From JARYGU01 sp033795365 (GTDB taxonomy: Bacteria; Pseudomonadota; Alphaproteobacteria; Rhizobiales; Rhizobiaceae), in assembly GCA_033795365.1 (NCBI GenBank), contig JARYGU010000004.1, positions 1 through 64,000 on the forward strand: 64,000 nt of DNA, in the 5' to 3' direction. The notes beneath the pieces are model-generated. The model saw only the letters and a program-made list of their open reading frames with translations, was not told the origin of the DNA and did no database searches. How positions within the stretch are numbered: the stretch's first letter is position 1; each line of letters starts with the position of its first letter. Made by a program: the position numbers and the translations under genes. Positions 8,319-17,314 of the stretch are shown here, one piece after another.

Positions 8319-8884
8319 CGATGACGGATCACATCCGCGCCGAGGATGCCGAGGCGGGTCCTCTCGCCTTGCGCATTGCCAACGCGATCGGCTTCGTGAT
8401 GGATCGCATTGCGATGGTTATCGCCATCGTTTCCATCATCGCCGTCTTTCTCGCCCTGATGCTTGAGGTCGTCATCCGCTACCTGACGCACTCAGGTCTC
8501 GGCTGGCCGAACGAGGTGCCTAACCTGCTGTTTCCCTGGCTCATCATGGGCGGCATCGTTCTCGGCGCGCATCGTGGCTCGCATATCGCTGCGGAGGCGA
8601 TCCAGGGCTTTCTGACCACCGAACAGCTGCGCAAGCTGCTGATCCTAATCAATCTGCTGGTGGCGGTCTCCTTCGCCCATCTTGCCTATCTCTCGCTTCA
8701 GGTGATCTCGATCACCAAGGCACAGGTTTTCCCAATGACGGGCCTCGGCCAGGCATGGGCATACAGTTCGCTGCTGTTCGGCTTCGGCGGCATTGCGCTT
8801 GCATCCCTGGTCAATCTTGTGCGGGTGGCCTTCAGCAAAGATCCGAAGAACCTTCATCAGCCCGAACCGGAGCATACGATATGA
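8315..8884 (+). CDS. TRAP transporter small permease (DctQ)
   Basis: 189 residues with four predicted membrane segments (about 28-50, 65-85, 105-125, 145-165) and the DctQ hallmark FLALMLEVVIRYL followed by a conserved tryptophan and LFPWLIMGG. Its start overlaps the stop of the binding protein by 4 bases (ATGA) and its end overlaps dctM in the same way, so the three are translationally coupled. Confidence 0.9.
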   Translation: MTMTDHIRAEDAEAGPLALRIANAIGFVMDRIAMVIAIVSIIAVFLALMLEVVIRYLTHSGLGWPNEVPNLLFPWLIMGGIVLGAHRGSHIAAEAIQGFLTTEQLRKLLILINLLVAVSFAHLAYLSLQVISITKAQVFPMTGLGQAWAYSSLLFGFGGIALASLVNLVRVAFSKDPKNLHQPEPEHTI

Positions 8885-10140
8885 CTGCAGTCATGACCGG
8901 CATCTTCGCCGTCCTGCTGGCGATCTCGATGCCTGTGGGCTACGCGCTCGTCATTGCGGCCGGTGCCGCGATCCTGTGGCAGGGCGGCACGCCCGGTGTG
9001 CTCGCCGTCGTCAAGCTGTTTCAGCCGACCCAGAGCTTTCCGCTGCTGGCCATTCCCTTCTTCATTCTGTCCGGCTCGCTGATGATGTCGGGAACGCTCG
9101 GCCAGAAACTCGTGGAGTTCGCAGCCAGGCTCGTTGGCCGCTTCCATGGCGGCATGGGACAGGTGACCGTTGTCGGCTCCACCATCTTTGGCGGTGTCTC
9201 AGGCTCGGCTGTGGCGGAAGCCTCCGCGCTCGGCTCCATGCTGATCCCGTGGCAGAAGAAGGAAGGTTATCCCCCTGCCTTTACTGCCGCAGTCACCGCA
9301 TCCTCCTCGACCATTGCGGGTCTCATTCCGCCATCCATTCCGCTGATTCTGTATTCGACGGTGTCCAATGCGTCGATCGCCAAGCTGTTTTCCGCTGCGG
9401 TTCTGCCGGGTCTGATGCTCGCCTTTGGCATGATGCTGGTTTGTTACTTCTCGGGCAGAATTCGCAACTTCCCTCGCCTGACAATCGATAAGCAACTGAC
9501 CTCCTTTGGCAGATCCGTGCTGCTGGCGTTGCCGGCACTTGCCATGCCGTTTTTCATCGTCCTGCTGCTACGCGCCGGCATTGCGACGCCGACGGAGGTC
9601 AGCGTGATAGCTGTTTTCTACGCACTGGTGGTCAGCTTGGCGATCTACCGCGATCTGACATGGCAACGCATCTACCAGGCCCTGGTCGGCACCGTCACCA
9701 CGACCGGGGTCGTCATGCTCGTCATCGCCGCATCGAGCCTCGTCGGTCATGTACTGATCACCGAGCGCGTGCCGACCATCGTCGCGCAATGGGCGCAGGA
9801 AACACTGGTCAATGCCTTCCTGATCATCCTGATGATGAACCTCATCATGCTGGTCGTCGGTATGTTCCTGGATCTTCCCGCCGCCATCCTGCTGCTCGGC
9901 CCCACATTCGTTGCGATCGGCCATTCGATTGGGATGGATCCGGTCCAGCTCGGCGTGATGATCTGCATCAACCTCTCCATCGGCCTGTTCACTCCGCCGA
10001 TCGAAACCACGCTGTTCATCGGTGCCGTCATTGCCCGCGTCCCGATTGGTGCGGTAGTCCGGGAGCTCTGGCCCTTCTACGCCGTGGCGCTCGCCGTTCT
10101 CGTGCTGATGTCCTACGTTCCCGCATTGACGATCTATTGA
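8881..10140 (+). CDS. TRAP transporter large permease (DctM)
   Basis: 419 residues, highly hydrophobic, with about 12 membrane segments. The DctM motifs are ISMPVGYALVIA near the start, GGVSGSAVAEASALGSMLIP, and SSTIAGLIPPSIPLILY. It is the ion-coupled translocation subunit. The start at 8881 overlaps dctQ by ATGA; a longer open frame upstream is antisense noise within dctQ. Confidence 0.92.
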   Translation: MTAVMTGIFAVLLAISMPVGYALVIAAGAAILWQGGTPGVLAVVKLFQPTQSFPLLAIPFFILSGSLMMSGTLGQKLVEFAARLVGRFHGGMGQVTVVGSTIFGGVSGSAVAEASALGSMLIPWQKKEGYPPAFTAAVTASSSTIAGLIPPSIPLILYSTVSNASIAKLFSAAVLPGLMLAFGMMLVCYFSGRIRNFPRLTIDKQLTSFGRSVLLALPALAMPFFIVLLLRAGIATPTEVSVIAVFYALVVSLAIYRDLTWQRIYQALVGTVTTTGVVMLVIAASSLVGHVLITERVPTIVAQWAQETLVNAFLIILMMNLIMLVVGMFLDLPAAILLLGPTFVAIGHSIGMDPVQLGVMICINLSIGLFTPPIETTLFIGAVIARVPIGAVVRELWPFYAVALAVLVLMSYVPALTIY

Positions 10141-10148
10141 GGCACAGC

Positions 10149-11036
10149 ATGATGCAGAAGAAGGCTATAGCATTCGTCGGCCTGGGCTCCATGGGCCTGC
10201 CCATGGCCCGGAATCTCGTAAGGGCGGGTCATGACGTTCGTGGTTTCGACATGCGTGCCGAAGCCATGGATGCGCTGGTGACCGCCGGCGGGAGCCGTGC
10301 GGAGACGCTCGCGGATGCCTGCACGGGCGCCGACATTCTCGTGCTGATGGTGGTCAACGCGCAGCAGGCCCGCTCGGTGCTGCTGCAGGCGGACGCGCTT
10401 GCCGCGCTGCCAGACGGCGCGCATATCTGCCTCATGGCCACCTGTCCGCCCGAGGAGGTGACACAGCTTGCGACCGAAATCGAGGGATCGGGCAAAGTCC
10501 TCGTCGATTGCCCGGTCTCCGGCGGAGTGGTCGGCGCCAGGGCGGGCACGCTCACCATTATGGTCGGTGCTCCGGAAGCCGCTTACCATGCCGTTGCCCC
10601 GGTCCTGCGTGTCATAGGTGACAAGATCTATCATTGTGGGCCACAGCAGGGCCAGGGTGCGGTCGTCAAGGCCATCAATCAGCTTCTTTGCGGCGTGCAC
10701 TTGGCCGTGGCCGGAGAGGCTATGGCGCTGGGCGAAAAGGCCGGCGTTGATACGGCGACCTTGCTCGAAATCGTTTCCGGCTCCGCGGCCTCCAGCTGGA
10801 TGCTGAAGGATCGCGGTCCGCGCATGCTGATGAAGGAGCCGCCGGTGACCAGCGCCGTCGACATCTTCGTCAAGGATCTCACCATCGCACTGGCTTTGGG
10901 GCGCTCCGCCTCGATGTCACTGCCGCTTGCGGCTGCCGCCCATGAGATGTTCCTGGCGGAAAGCGCCAGCGGCAACGGTATGGCGGACGACAGCCAGGTG
11001 GTCGCGGCCTATCGCCGCCTGAACGGCATCTCTTGA
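10149..11036 (+). CDS. Beta-hydroxyacid dehydrogenase, NAD(P)-dependent (3-hydroxyisobutyrate dehydrogenase family)
   Basis: 295 residues. The N-terminal cofactor motif is FVGLGSMGLPMARNLV, the substrate loop DCPVSGGVVGARAGTL, and the catalytic lysine lies in GQGAVVKAINQLLCG. The GSAASSWMLKDRGPRM segment closely resembles GSASSWMLDKLGPAM of a second family member at 53809. Relatives include tartronate-semialdehyde reductase and the L-threonate and D-erythronate dehydrogenases, which suits a four- or five-carbon sugar-acid pathway. It follows dctM by 8 bases. The true substrate is unknown. Confidence 0.87.
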   Translation: MMQKKAIAFVGLGSMGLPMARNLVRAGHDVRGFDMRAEAMDALVTAGGSRAETLADACTGADILVLMVVNAQQARSVLLQADALAALPDGAHICLMATCPPEEVTQLATEIEGSGKVLVDCPVSGGVVGARAGTLTIMVGAPEAAYHAVAPVLRVIGDKIYHCGPQQGQGAVVKAINQLLCGVHLAVAGEAMALGEKAGVDTATLLEIVSGSAASSWMLKDRGPRMLMKEPPVTSAVDIFVKDLTIALALGRSASMSLPLAAAAHEMFLAESASGNGMADDSQVVAAYRRLNGIS

Positions 11037-11073
11037 CACACGCGGCGCGCGGGCCGCATAGACTACGACGCGC

Positions 11074-12099
11074 GTGCTCGTTCCTCTGGCACCGATCGTT
11101 CGAGGCTCCGCAGCGGAGGCCAGTTTGCCGATCAACCCCAATCTCAATACCCTTGCCTATTTCGAGGCGGTCGCCCGTACTGGCCGTGTATCGCTGGCAG
11201 CGGCCGAATTGGGGGTTTCCACGGCAGCCGTCAGCCAGCAGTTGAAGCAGTTGGAAGAACAGTGGGGCGTGCGGCTTTTTCGGCGCAATGACCGTCGGTT
11301 GGCCCTGACAATCGATGGCGAAATGTTGTTCCAGACAACAACAATGGCCTTCCGCATGATCCGCGGCGCACGTTCCGCGGTGCTGCGCCAGCACAATAGC
11401 CGGCAACTGAACATCAGATCGAGCCCAAGCTTTGCCGTGCGCTGGCTGACGCCACGTCTGAAGGGCTTCCTGGATGCCAATCCTGAGTGGGGGGTGCGGG
11501 TGGATGCGACGCCTGAGTTCTCCAATTTCGAGACCGAAGTCGTTGACCTCGATCTCCGCTATGGATCCGGCAATTGGGAGAAGCTCCACACCGAATGCAT
11601 CATCAATGACTTTGTGCTGCCGATGTGCAGCCCCAGCTATCGCGACAAGCTACATGCGTTCAGCGAAAATCCCATTCTACAGCTTTCACAGGCGCGGCTC
11701 ATCCATTCTGTCAAGGCCCTCTATCAGTGGGATGTTTGGCTGCTGGTTCATGGCATAGACACGCCGACCGAACAGGCACCGCTTCGCTTCGACCGCTCGT
11801 CCATGGCGATCCAGCTTGCTCGCGATGGTGCCGGCGTGGTGCTCGATTCTGCAATCCTCGCTCAGGAGGATCTGGAACGCGGAACGCTGGTTCCTTTGTC
11901 CACCACGTTCGAAGTCGTCGAGTTTCCGGCCTACTGGATTGTCTGCCCAAACCGCCATACGAACCGGCGGCCCGTGCGCCTCTTCACCGACTGGATTCGC
12001 GACGAAGGCGCCAAGTTCGATCAATTCGCGCGCTCGCTTCTCGTTAACCTGGGTTGCTCGTTGCGCATCGCCCGCGAGGGGGAACCCGGCCTGTTATAA
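11074..12099 (+). CDS. LysR-family transcriptional regulator (GcvA-like)
   Basis: N-terminal winged HTH (TLAYFEAVARTGRVSLAAAE, then AVSQQLKQLEEQWGVRLF) and a LysR substrate-binding domain with the GcvA-group features LNIRSSPSFAVRWLTPRL and VDLDLRYGSGNW. Likely the regulator of the TRAP/transketolase cluster. The frame opens at GTG 11074; the first conserved residues come about 20 codons later, near a TTG at 11125, so the start is uncertain. It is the last gene of the plus-strand run. Confidence 0.85.
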   Translation: MLVPLAPIVRGSAAEASLPINPNLNTLAYFEAVARTGRVSLAAAELGVSTAAVSQQLKQLEEQWGVRLFRRNDRRLALTIDGEMLFQTTTMAFRMIRGARSAVLRQHNSRQLNIRSSPSFAVRWLTPRLKGFLDANPEWGVRVDATPEFSNFETEVVDLDLRYGSGNWEKLHTECIINDFVLPMCSPSYRDKLHAFSENPILQLSQARLIHSVKALYQWDVWLLVHGIDTPTEQAPLRFDRSSMAIQLARDGAGVVLDSAILAQEDLERGTLVPLSTTFEVVEFPAYWIVCPNRHTNRRPVRLFTDWIRDEGAKFDQFARSLLVNLGCSLRIAREGEPGLL

Positions 12100-12179
12100 C
12101 ACAGCGTAGAGATGATAGAGGCATTCCGCGAGTCGAGTTTCGCTCTCCATCTCTCATAGACTGCCGTATGCTCTGTGAC

Positions 12180-12315
12180 TCAGACCCTTTCCAAGGCAAT
12201 GGCAATGCCCTCCCCGCCTCCGATACACATCGTGGCCAGCGCATGTTTCCCGCCATTAGGCGACAGTTCCAACGCGATACCGGCCGGTCGCCTGTGGAGC
12301 TGCCGCACCATGTCG
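12180..12315 (-). pseudogene. Thiolase (acetyl-CoA acetyltransferase) C-terminal remnant
   Basis: The minus-strand frame ends KHALATMCIGGGEGIAIALE, followed by RV and a stop. This is the C-terminal CxG active-site motif and end of a thiolase. Only about 40 codons are recognisable; the catalytic N-terminal cysteine domain is absent, and the sequence before it has no homology. It is a leftover of a deletion or insertion. Confidence 0.6.
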
Positions 12316-12512
12316 TTTTCGCTTAACACAGTAGGGGAATGGCGCTTCAGCGCCGACGCTGTCACCTTCGGAGATGCTGCTTCGCTCGAAATGAACAAAT
12401 CGAACTGCTGCGTCATTCGACTATCTCGAGCCATTCTCGATACGACTCTCCGGGCTGCACTGTCCGGCAAATCCGCTATAAGCCATCCGCTCGAACAAAT
12501 CAGGAAGGAATC

Positions 12513-12719
12513 ATGGAAACCGTGGAAATCAGCAACCGTAGCGACTTCGCCCTGTGGGCGATCCAGCGCGCGCAGGAAATCGTGACAGAAGAAGGCGCCG
12601 CCTTTGCGATGGCCTCTCGCGACATGGATGAGGAAACATTGGCGAAGACCGCGGCGGCGCTTGGCAAGGCCATCAGCGAGGCGATGCTCGAAGTCTTCGA
12701 TGGACTCATAGGGGAGTAA
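12513..12719 (+). CDS. Small hypothetical protein, 68 residues
   Basis: ATG at 12513 has a clear RBS (AGGAAGGA). The protein (METVEISNRSDFALWAIQRA onward) is acidic and mostly helical, with no cysteine or membrane segment. No family is recognised. The frame is open further upstream, but the RBS and composition favour this start. It sits alone between a thiolase remnant and the defence-like island. Confidence 0.5.
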   Translation: METVEISNRSDFALWAIQRAQEIVTEEGAAFAMASRDMDEETLAKTAAALGKAISEAMLEVFDGLIGE

Positions 12720-13021
12720 GTTCAATCGAACAGATGTTCCCCACGCCGACGACCTCGGCGCGACGACTGCCATTTCGGCGCACTCAACGACGTATGAGGA
12801 TGCCAGAGCGCCATATTACGAGAACGGCGATCGCTGATCAGGGCCGCATTGGGCCGAGACGGCGACTGGCTGCCGGTCTTGAAAGGAGACGAACCACCGA
12901 CCCGTTTCCCAAAGGCTGGCTAAACGCTTGAAACGATTGAAAAATTGAAAAAAGAACCCGCGACAACGTCGTACGCTTCGCACTCAGGCGCTGTCACCGG
13001 GCTCGTCCCTTTCCTCGCACC
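12720..13021. other. Intergenic stretch, nothing recognised
   Basis: No reading frame here has a plausible start or family pattern. It marks the left border of the defence-like island; an A-rich patch (12935-12955) is the only compositional oddity. Confidence 0.4.
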
Positions 13022-13723
13022 CTACGGGAACTGCAATCCGGCATCGAGCAAACCATCGAGATAATTCTCTCGCGACACGATTGATCCCGTCTTGGTTGCC
13101 TCGATCATGGCGGTCACGACCCGCCTGGCCAGCGAACGGGCTTCCACGCGTTCCCTGCTGGAAATGCCGCCCATCGGCCGGCCGTGCAGAAATGCGCTCC
13201 TGATGTTGAACAGCCTGTCGAACTGGTCGCCGAAGGCCCGGCTTCCGAGAAGGCCGGCGACGCGATGTTGCATTCGTTTCGACGCTCCTATCCGCTTGTA
13301 ACGGTCAGGGGAAATACGACGCGATTGGTCGTAGTCGGCGTGCCGCCCCAGCGCAGCCTCGATGACGATCATATGTGCCAAAAACTCGTCGATGCCATCG
13401 GCAAAGAACGCGCGGACGAAGAAATGAACGATCGGAGTCTCAAACAGAACGGATTTCCGAGCCCGTTCTACGATCTCCCAATAGCGTTGGTCCCATCTTG
13501 GAAGGTCGGTCTCCGCCTGATCATCAAGGTTGCGGACCAACGGCACGTCTTCTTCGATCTCGTCGCCGAAGCCGTCGTCGAAGACGGCGATCGTCCAGTT
13601 CAGGCTGTCGGGAGAGGGCGGAGGGGCGCTTCGGACGAAGATGTCGCTTTCGACCGTAACCGCGGACGAGAAGATGTCCAGGCGGATCTCGCGCCGGCCC
13701 CTGCCACACAGTCCGTCTACCAC
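13022..13723 (-). CDS. HEPN-domain-like protein
   Basis: 233 residues from GTG 13723. The C-terminal half looks like an Apea-type HEPN helical domain: IEAALGRHAD, then RVAGLLGSRA, then LFNIRSAFLHG, where R175 and H180 form the R-x4-H motif of HEPN ribonucleases. The N-terminal third has no recognised family. There is no good RBS at 13723, and the frame stays open upstream for 27 codons to the TGA of the HNH gene, which is in the same frame. The protein may start elsewhere or originally have been the tail of a longer protein. In this context it could be an RNase effector. The HEPN call is moderate. Confidence 0.55.
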   Translation of the reverse strand: MVDGLCGRGRREIRLDIFSSAVTVESDIFVRSAPPPSPDSLNWTIAVFDDGFGDEIEEDVPLVRNLDDQAETDLPRWDQRYWEIVERARKSVLFETPIVHFFVRAFFADGIDEFLAHMIVIEAALGRHADYDQSRRISPDRYKRIGASKRMQHRVAGLLGSRAFGDQFDRLFNIRSAFLHGRPMGGISSRERVEARSLARRVVTAMIEATKTGSIVSRENYLDGLLDAGLQFP

Positions 13724-13804
13724 TCTGGTTTCGGTTAGCTTTCTCGACGATCCGAGCTCGGAAAGCCCTTCGGCCGCAAACCAACCGCGCGACCTCGATG
13801 GCCT

Positions 13805-14824
13805 TCAGGTTTCCAGATACCTTGCAACCCATGCCTTCGCCATTTCCGAGAATGCGGCTTTTGGCTCGGTTTTCTCCTTGATGTTCCGGATGATGCTCGA
13901 ATGAAACTGGCGCAGCTTCTTAGCGACGCGTTCGTGAAACTCGATTTCGGACGGCACGGCAGCGCCGAGTTTCAAAGATGCGACGTGGCCGGAGATTTCC
14001 TCGATCAATACGGAGAGGTTGATCGCCAGCTCGACCAGAAACTCCAAGTCCCGCAGCACGCGCGTTCGAGCTTGTACAAGTCCGAGACGGTTCAAACCGT
14101 AAACCCGGATCGAAACAAGACCCATGGCGCTGACTTTCAGTGCAGCTGCCGTCGCCAACAGGCCTTCTGCCGGATGTGGTGAAGGCGGCCCAGCCGGCAA
14201 GGCGCCTGCCGCGGCCGGGAGAATGAGGCCGATCGCGTGCTCGTTGTCGAGATTGAACCCGATGTGCTCCGACGGATCGTCGCGTGTCGGATCGATCAGA
14301 AGGCGTGCCTCGGACTCGATATCATCAGAGGGAAGCGCGGCTCTGCCAACCTCGGTTGCGAGCGGAAAGCTGGACGCCTTGCCCGAAAGCCGCTCTTCGG
14401 ACTCGGAAAACGTGCCGTCCGGCAACAGACGCAACGGTCGCGCCGCCAACGCGGAAGGCGAGCGTTGCGTTCGGCGCCGGTTGCAATCGATGCAGCTCGG
14501 GAGGAGGTTCTCCCAATTCATTGCAAGCCACCAATAACCGCGATGCCCTGCGACTTCCTCCACTTCTGCTTTGGGTCGATAATGTTCGACGTCTACAGGC
14601 TGCGTTCCGGCATAGAAGCTTTCGCAATAGGCGCACTTTCCGTAAAACAGCAACTCAAGCTGATGCTTGACTTCCGGATCCTTGTACCGCTCGAAATCGT
14701 ATCCCTTCAGGTTCGCCGGGTCCGCCATGTGGGCGGTTGCTCGCTGCAGCTCGGTATGTCCCCTGCGATCTTTCTTTTCCAGGGAAAGCGGTTCCGCTAC
14801 GGTCGATCGAAACACTCGTCTCAC
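13805..14824 (-). CDS. HNH endonuclease (Septu PtuB/retron-associated type)
   Basis: 339 residues. The HNH site is complete: C64-AY-C67 as the first zinc pair, VEHYRPK with the general-base histidine H81, WENLLPSC with N106, and CIDCN as the second zinc pair (C111, C114). This arrangement is that of HNH nucleases paired with ABC-type ATPases in Septu and some retron systems. The GTG start overlaps the stop of the upstream ATPase gene by 4 bases (GTGA), so the two are coupled. Likely the DNA-cutting effector of the ATPase. The C-terminal 200 residues are helical and of unknown role. Confidence 0.8.
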   Translation of the reverse strand: MRRVFRSTVAEPLSLEKKDRRGHTELQRATAHMADPANLKGYDFERYKDPEVKHQLELLFYGKCAYCESFYAGTQPVDVEHYRPKAEVEEVAGHRGYWWLAMNWENLLPSCIDCNRRRTQRSPSALAARPLRLLPDGTFSESEERLSGKASSFPLATEVGRAALPSDDIESEARLLIDPTRDDPSEHIGFNLDNEHAIGLILPAAAGALPAGPPSPHPAEGLLATAAALKVSAMGLVSIRVYGLNRLGLVQARTRVLRDLEFLVELAINLSVLIEEISGHVASLKLGAAVPSEIEFHERVAKKLRQFHSSIIRNIKEKTEPKAAFSEMAKAWVARYLET

Positions 14825-17157
14825 TGAAGCAAATCCTTCAGGAGCGCCTTGATCTCGTTCTTTGCCCGAATGCGGGCCGCCGTGCGGTCGTCCCGATTGG
14901 CGGACCGTCGATCGCGAAGATATTCGGCGACGGCCTCGTGAACGAGTCTGGTGACATCGGTCGTGCCGTAGGGCAACGCGTCGGCGATTTCGCTTCGGAA
15001 GCTGGTCAGCACCGACAGTTCATCTTCCGACAGGACTTCTCCGCTTCCTTCCTTCGCGAGCAGAAACGCTACCCTTCCGAACGTGACGTCGGTAAGCCGA
15101 TCGTCGGTCGAATAAAGCTGAAACATTTCGGAGGTCAGGAGCTGTTCCACCGTGAGATTCTGAACGTTGCCGAAATCCTGATTGCTCTCGACCTTTTCGC
15201 GAAGGCGGTCCGGATCGCTTTTGTCCAGGTAGCGACTGAGCATGACGACTTCTCCGTTCAGCATGCCGCGCACGCAGAGCGGATCATGGCTCGTCAACAC
15301 GAACGTCGTTTTCGGCAGCGCGCGCCGCAGTCCAGTGATGATCTGCAGTTTCCATCGAGGATGCAAATGAGCCTCGATCTCGTCGATTAAGACCAACGCA
15401 TGCGAGTTTCGGGCGTCCCTCGGTGAGGGAGTCGTCAAGAAAAGTCCTTTCAGAACGTCGCATACGAGTGCGAAGATGGCGCGATAGCCCGATGACGCAA
15501 TGTCCAGCCTTTGGGGGATCAGATATTCTTCGCCCGCGCCGTCCCTTCGTTTGATGTTGATGAGACATTTACCGTCGCGAACTTCGATATGCGAAAATTC
15601 TCCGTCGATCTGAATGATGTGCCGCAAGGCGCTGACGACTTCATCCAAACCGTCCGAATTCTGAGCTTCCAATTGGCAAAGCCAGCTTTCCGGGTTCGAA
15701 AGTCGTCGCTGACCGTCAAAGAGCGACCCGACGTGCGCCAGCGGATCGTCAAGCTGCTCAGTACCGAAAAGCCGATGCGCTCCGTAAGCAAATACCGGGA
15801 TTGTCGCCGCTGCCGCGTTCTCCCGTTCGACGCGCACATCGGCTGCACGGCGGTCGATGACGAGCCGGTTCGAAGTTCCGTCATCGAAATGGACGACGAT
15901 CGACCCGGCTTCGACGACCCGCTCGCTGCGCGCTCCCATATACTCAGGATTGAGGAGGATCTCGGACGGAACTTGGGCGAGGCGCTTCAGGATATCGTCG
16001 TCGACGCATGCCAAGGCGATCGCTTCCAAAAAGCTGCTTTTCCCGGTGGAATTTTCGCCGAGCAGCAACACGCAAGGCACCTGCGGCAACTGGGCGGCGG
16101 TAAGGCCGGAGCGGACGGAGGACGTAGGGTCGGTCCGCGAGCGACCGACGAAATCCACGGCTACGCTCTCCAGTGACTTGAAGTTTTCAATTTCGACCCG
16201 TGCGATGCGCGGCGGCACGAGGTCGGATTTCGCCGCCGTCGTAGTTACGACGCCTGCGGAATACGTTTCCCTCCCGGGCTCGTCCGCATCCTCAAGTTCG
16301 AACTTGCGCAACGTCTCCTCAAAAAGCTGCTCATAGCCTTTTGTCTGAAACCATTGAGGAAACCAAGCCTCGATGGCCGTTCTGCTGAACGTGGTCGGAC
16401 CATCGACGCGGTATCGGAACTCATTGGCGAAACGACGCAGGAGAATGAAAACGGCTCCACCGAACTCCTCGCGCAACGCGGATTGCCGATGCTTTTCCGA
16501 CCACCGAAGCTGCCGCTCGCGCAAACCGCTGATGATGTCGGCAAACGCTTCGCCACGGCGGTAGACCAGCTCCGGCCGGTTCAGCTTGAAGTGCTCAAGG
16601 GTTCGAGCCGCTTTGGCCTCCCCCCTGAGCTGGCCGTTCAGGCAAGCGAAGAATTTGCCCAGCACGCGAGAGAGACCGGGTTGATAGAACATCGGCTCTT
16701 CGGCTTCGTGGATCGGCAACGACGGATCGTACCAGAGGTCGCGCTCGGCGGGCACCGGAGATCTGCGCCCCCGCACGGGGAAGTATTCTTTCCGTTCGGG
16801 AACGCAATCATTGCAAATCGGATAAAGATTTTCCCACCTGTAAGTCAGCCACAGATAACTTGCCTTGTCCGGCTTACCGGATCCGCGATCGGCGTAAGCA
16901 GGCGGGCGAAATCTGTAAGGCTTGAGGGACTGGCCGAGCCTCTCGCAAAAGGCGCATCGGCCGTAACTCAATTCGGCCAAAGCGTCGTGGACATCCCGGT
17001 CCAGCGGGATTTTCCACACCTGGGGTGCATCCGTCTGTTCCCTTTCCCTTTCGCCCAGTCCCAGGAAGTCCGCGATCGCCTGTCGAACGTCTGCGGTAGG
17101 CGCGCCAAGCGATTTGGGGAAAAACTCTCCGCGGCGACTGTCATCGAAAAAAAACAT
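14821..17157 (-). CDS. HNH-like domain fused to an ABC/RecN-type AAA ATPase (PtuA-like)
   Basis: 778 residues. Residues 65-120 form an HNH-like zinc domain (C68-AF-C71, WENLYPIC with N110, C115-ND-C118). At the place of the catalytic HxRP motif it reads YRFRPP, so the histidine is missing. Residues about 315-640 are the ATPase: IENFKSLESV, Walker A GENSTGKSS (367-375), a signature-like SSGYRA (555-560), Walker B VLIDEIEAHLHP (589-600) and H-loop TSHDP. The family (AAA_21/AAA_15) includes PtuA of Septu and OLD-like proteins. The start at 17157 is preferred because the upstream 30 codons look non-conserved. First gene of the ATPase-HNH-HEPN run. Confidence 0.82.
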   Translation of the reverse strand: MFFFDDSRRGEFFPKSLGAPTADVRQAIADFLGLGEREREQTDAPQVWKIPLDRDVHDALAELSYGRCAFCERLGQSLKPYRFRPPAYADRGSGKPDKASYLWLTYRWENLYPICNDCVPERKEYFPVRGRRSPVPAERDLWYDPSLPIHEAEEPMFYQPGLSRVLGKFFACLNGQLRGEAKAARTLEHFKLNRPELVYRRGEAFADIISGLRERQLRWSEKHRQSALREEFGGAVFILLRRFANEFRYRVDGPTTFSRTAIEAWFPQWFQTKGYEQLFEETLRKFELEDADEPGRETYSAGVVTTTAAKSDLVPPRIARVEIENFKSLESVAVDFVGRSRTDPTSSVRSGLTAAQLPQVPCVLLLGENSTGKSSFLEAIALACVDDDILKRLAQVPSEILLNPEYMGARSERVVEAGSIVVHFDDGTSNRLVIDRRAADVRVERENAAAATIPVFAYGAHRLFGTEQLDDPLAHVGSLFDGQRRLSNPESWLCQLEAQNSDGLDEVVSALRHIIQIDGEFSHIEVRDGKCLINIKRRDGAGEEYLIPQRLDIASSGYRAIFALVCDVLKGLFLTTPSPRDARNSHALVLIDEIEAHLHPRWKLQIITGLRRALPKTTFVLTSHDPLCVRGMLNGEVVMLSRYLDKSDPDRLREKVESNQDFGNVQNLTVEQLLTSEMFQLYSTDDRLTDVTFGRVAFLLAKEGSGEVLSEDELSVLTSFRSEIADALPYGTTDVTRLVHEAVAEYLRDRRSANRDDRTAARIRAKNEIKALLKDLLQ

Positions 17158-17314
17158 AATGCCTAAACTTCTGCAAACCAAGGGCGAGTTGTCCGGCGTT
17201 GTTTTGCAATACCGCCGGTTTAACAAGATTGGCTTCTCTGATAGCATCGAATCGTTAGTCGAGACTGAATGATCCCATCACCGTCTTGAACTTCCAGCAT
17301 CCCGGGGGCACGCT
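17158..17314. promoter_or_regulatory. Divergent promoter region of the ATPase-HNH and MORC-type genes
   Basis: 157 bases separate the two outward-facing starts, so both promoters should lie here. Runs such as TTTAACAAGATTGG near 17219 are less GC-rich than the flanks. No clear operator dyad was found. Confidence 0.35.

Noticed and set aside
9660..10148. Long N-terminal extension of the dehydrogenase frame at 9660
   Set aside because: The extension is an alternate frame of dctM; the NAD motif starts right after ATG 10149.
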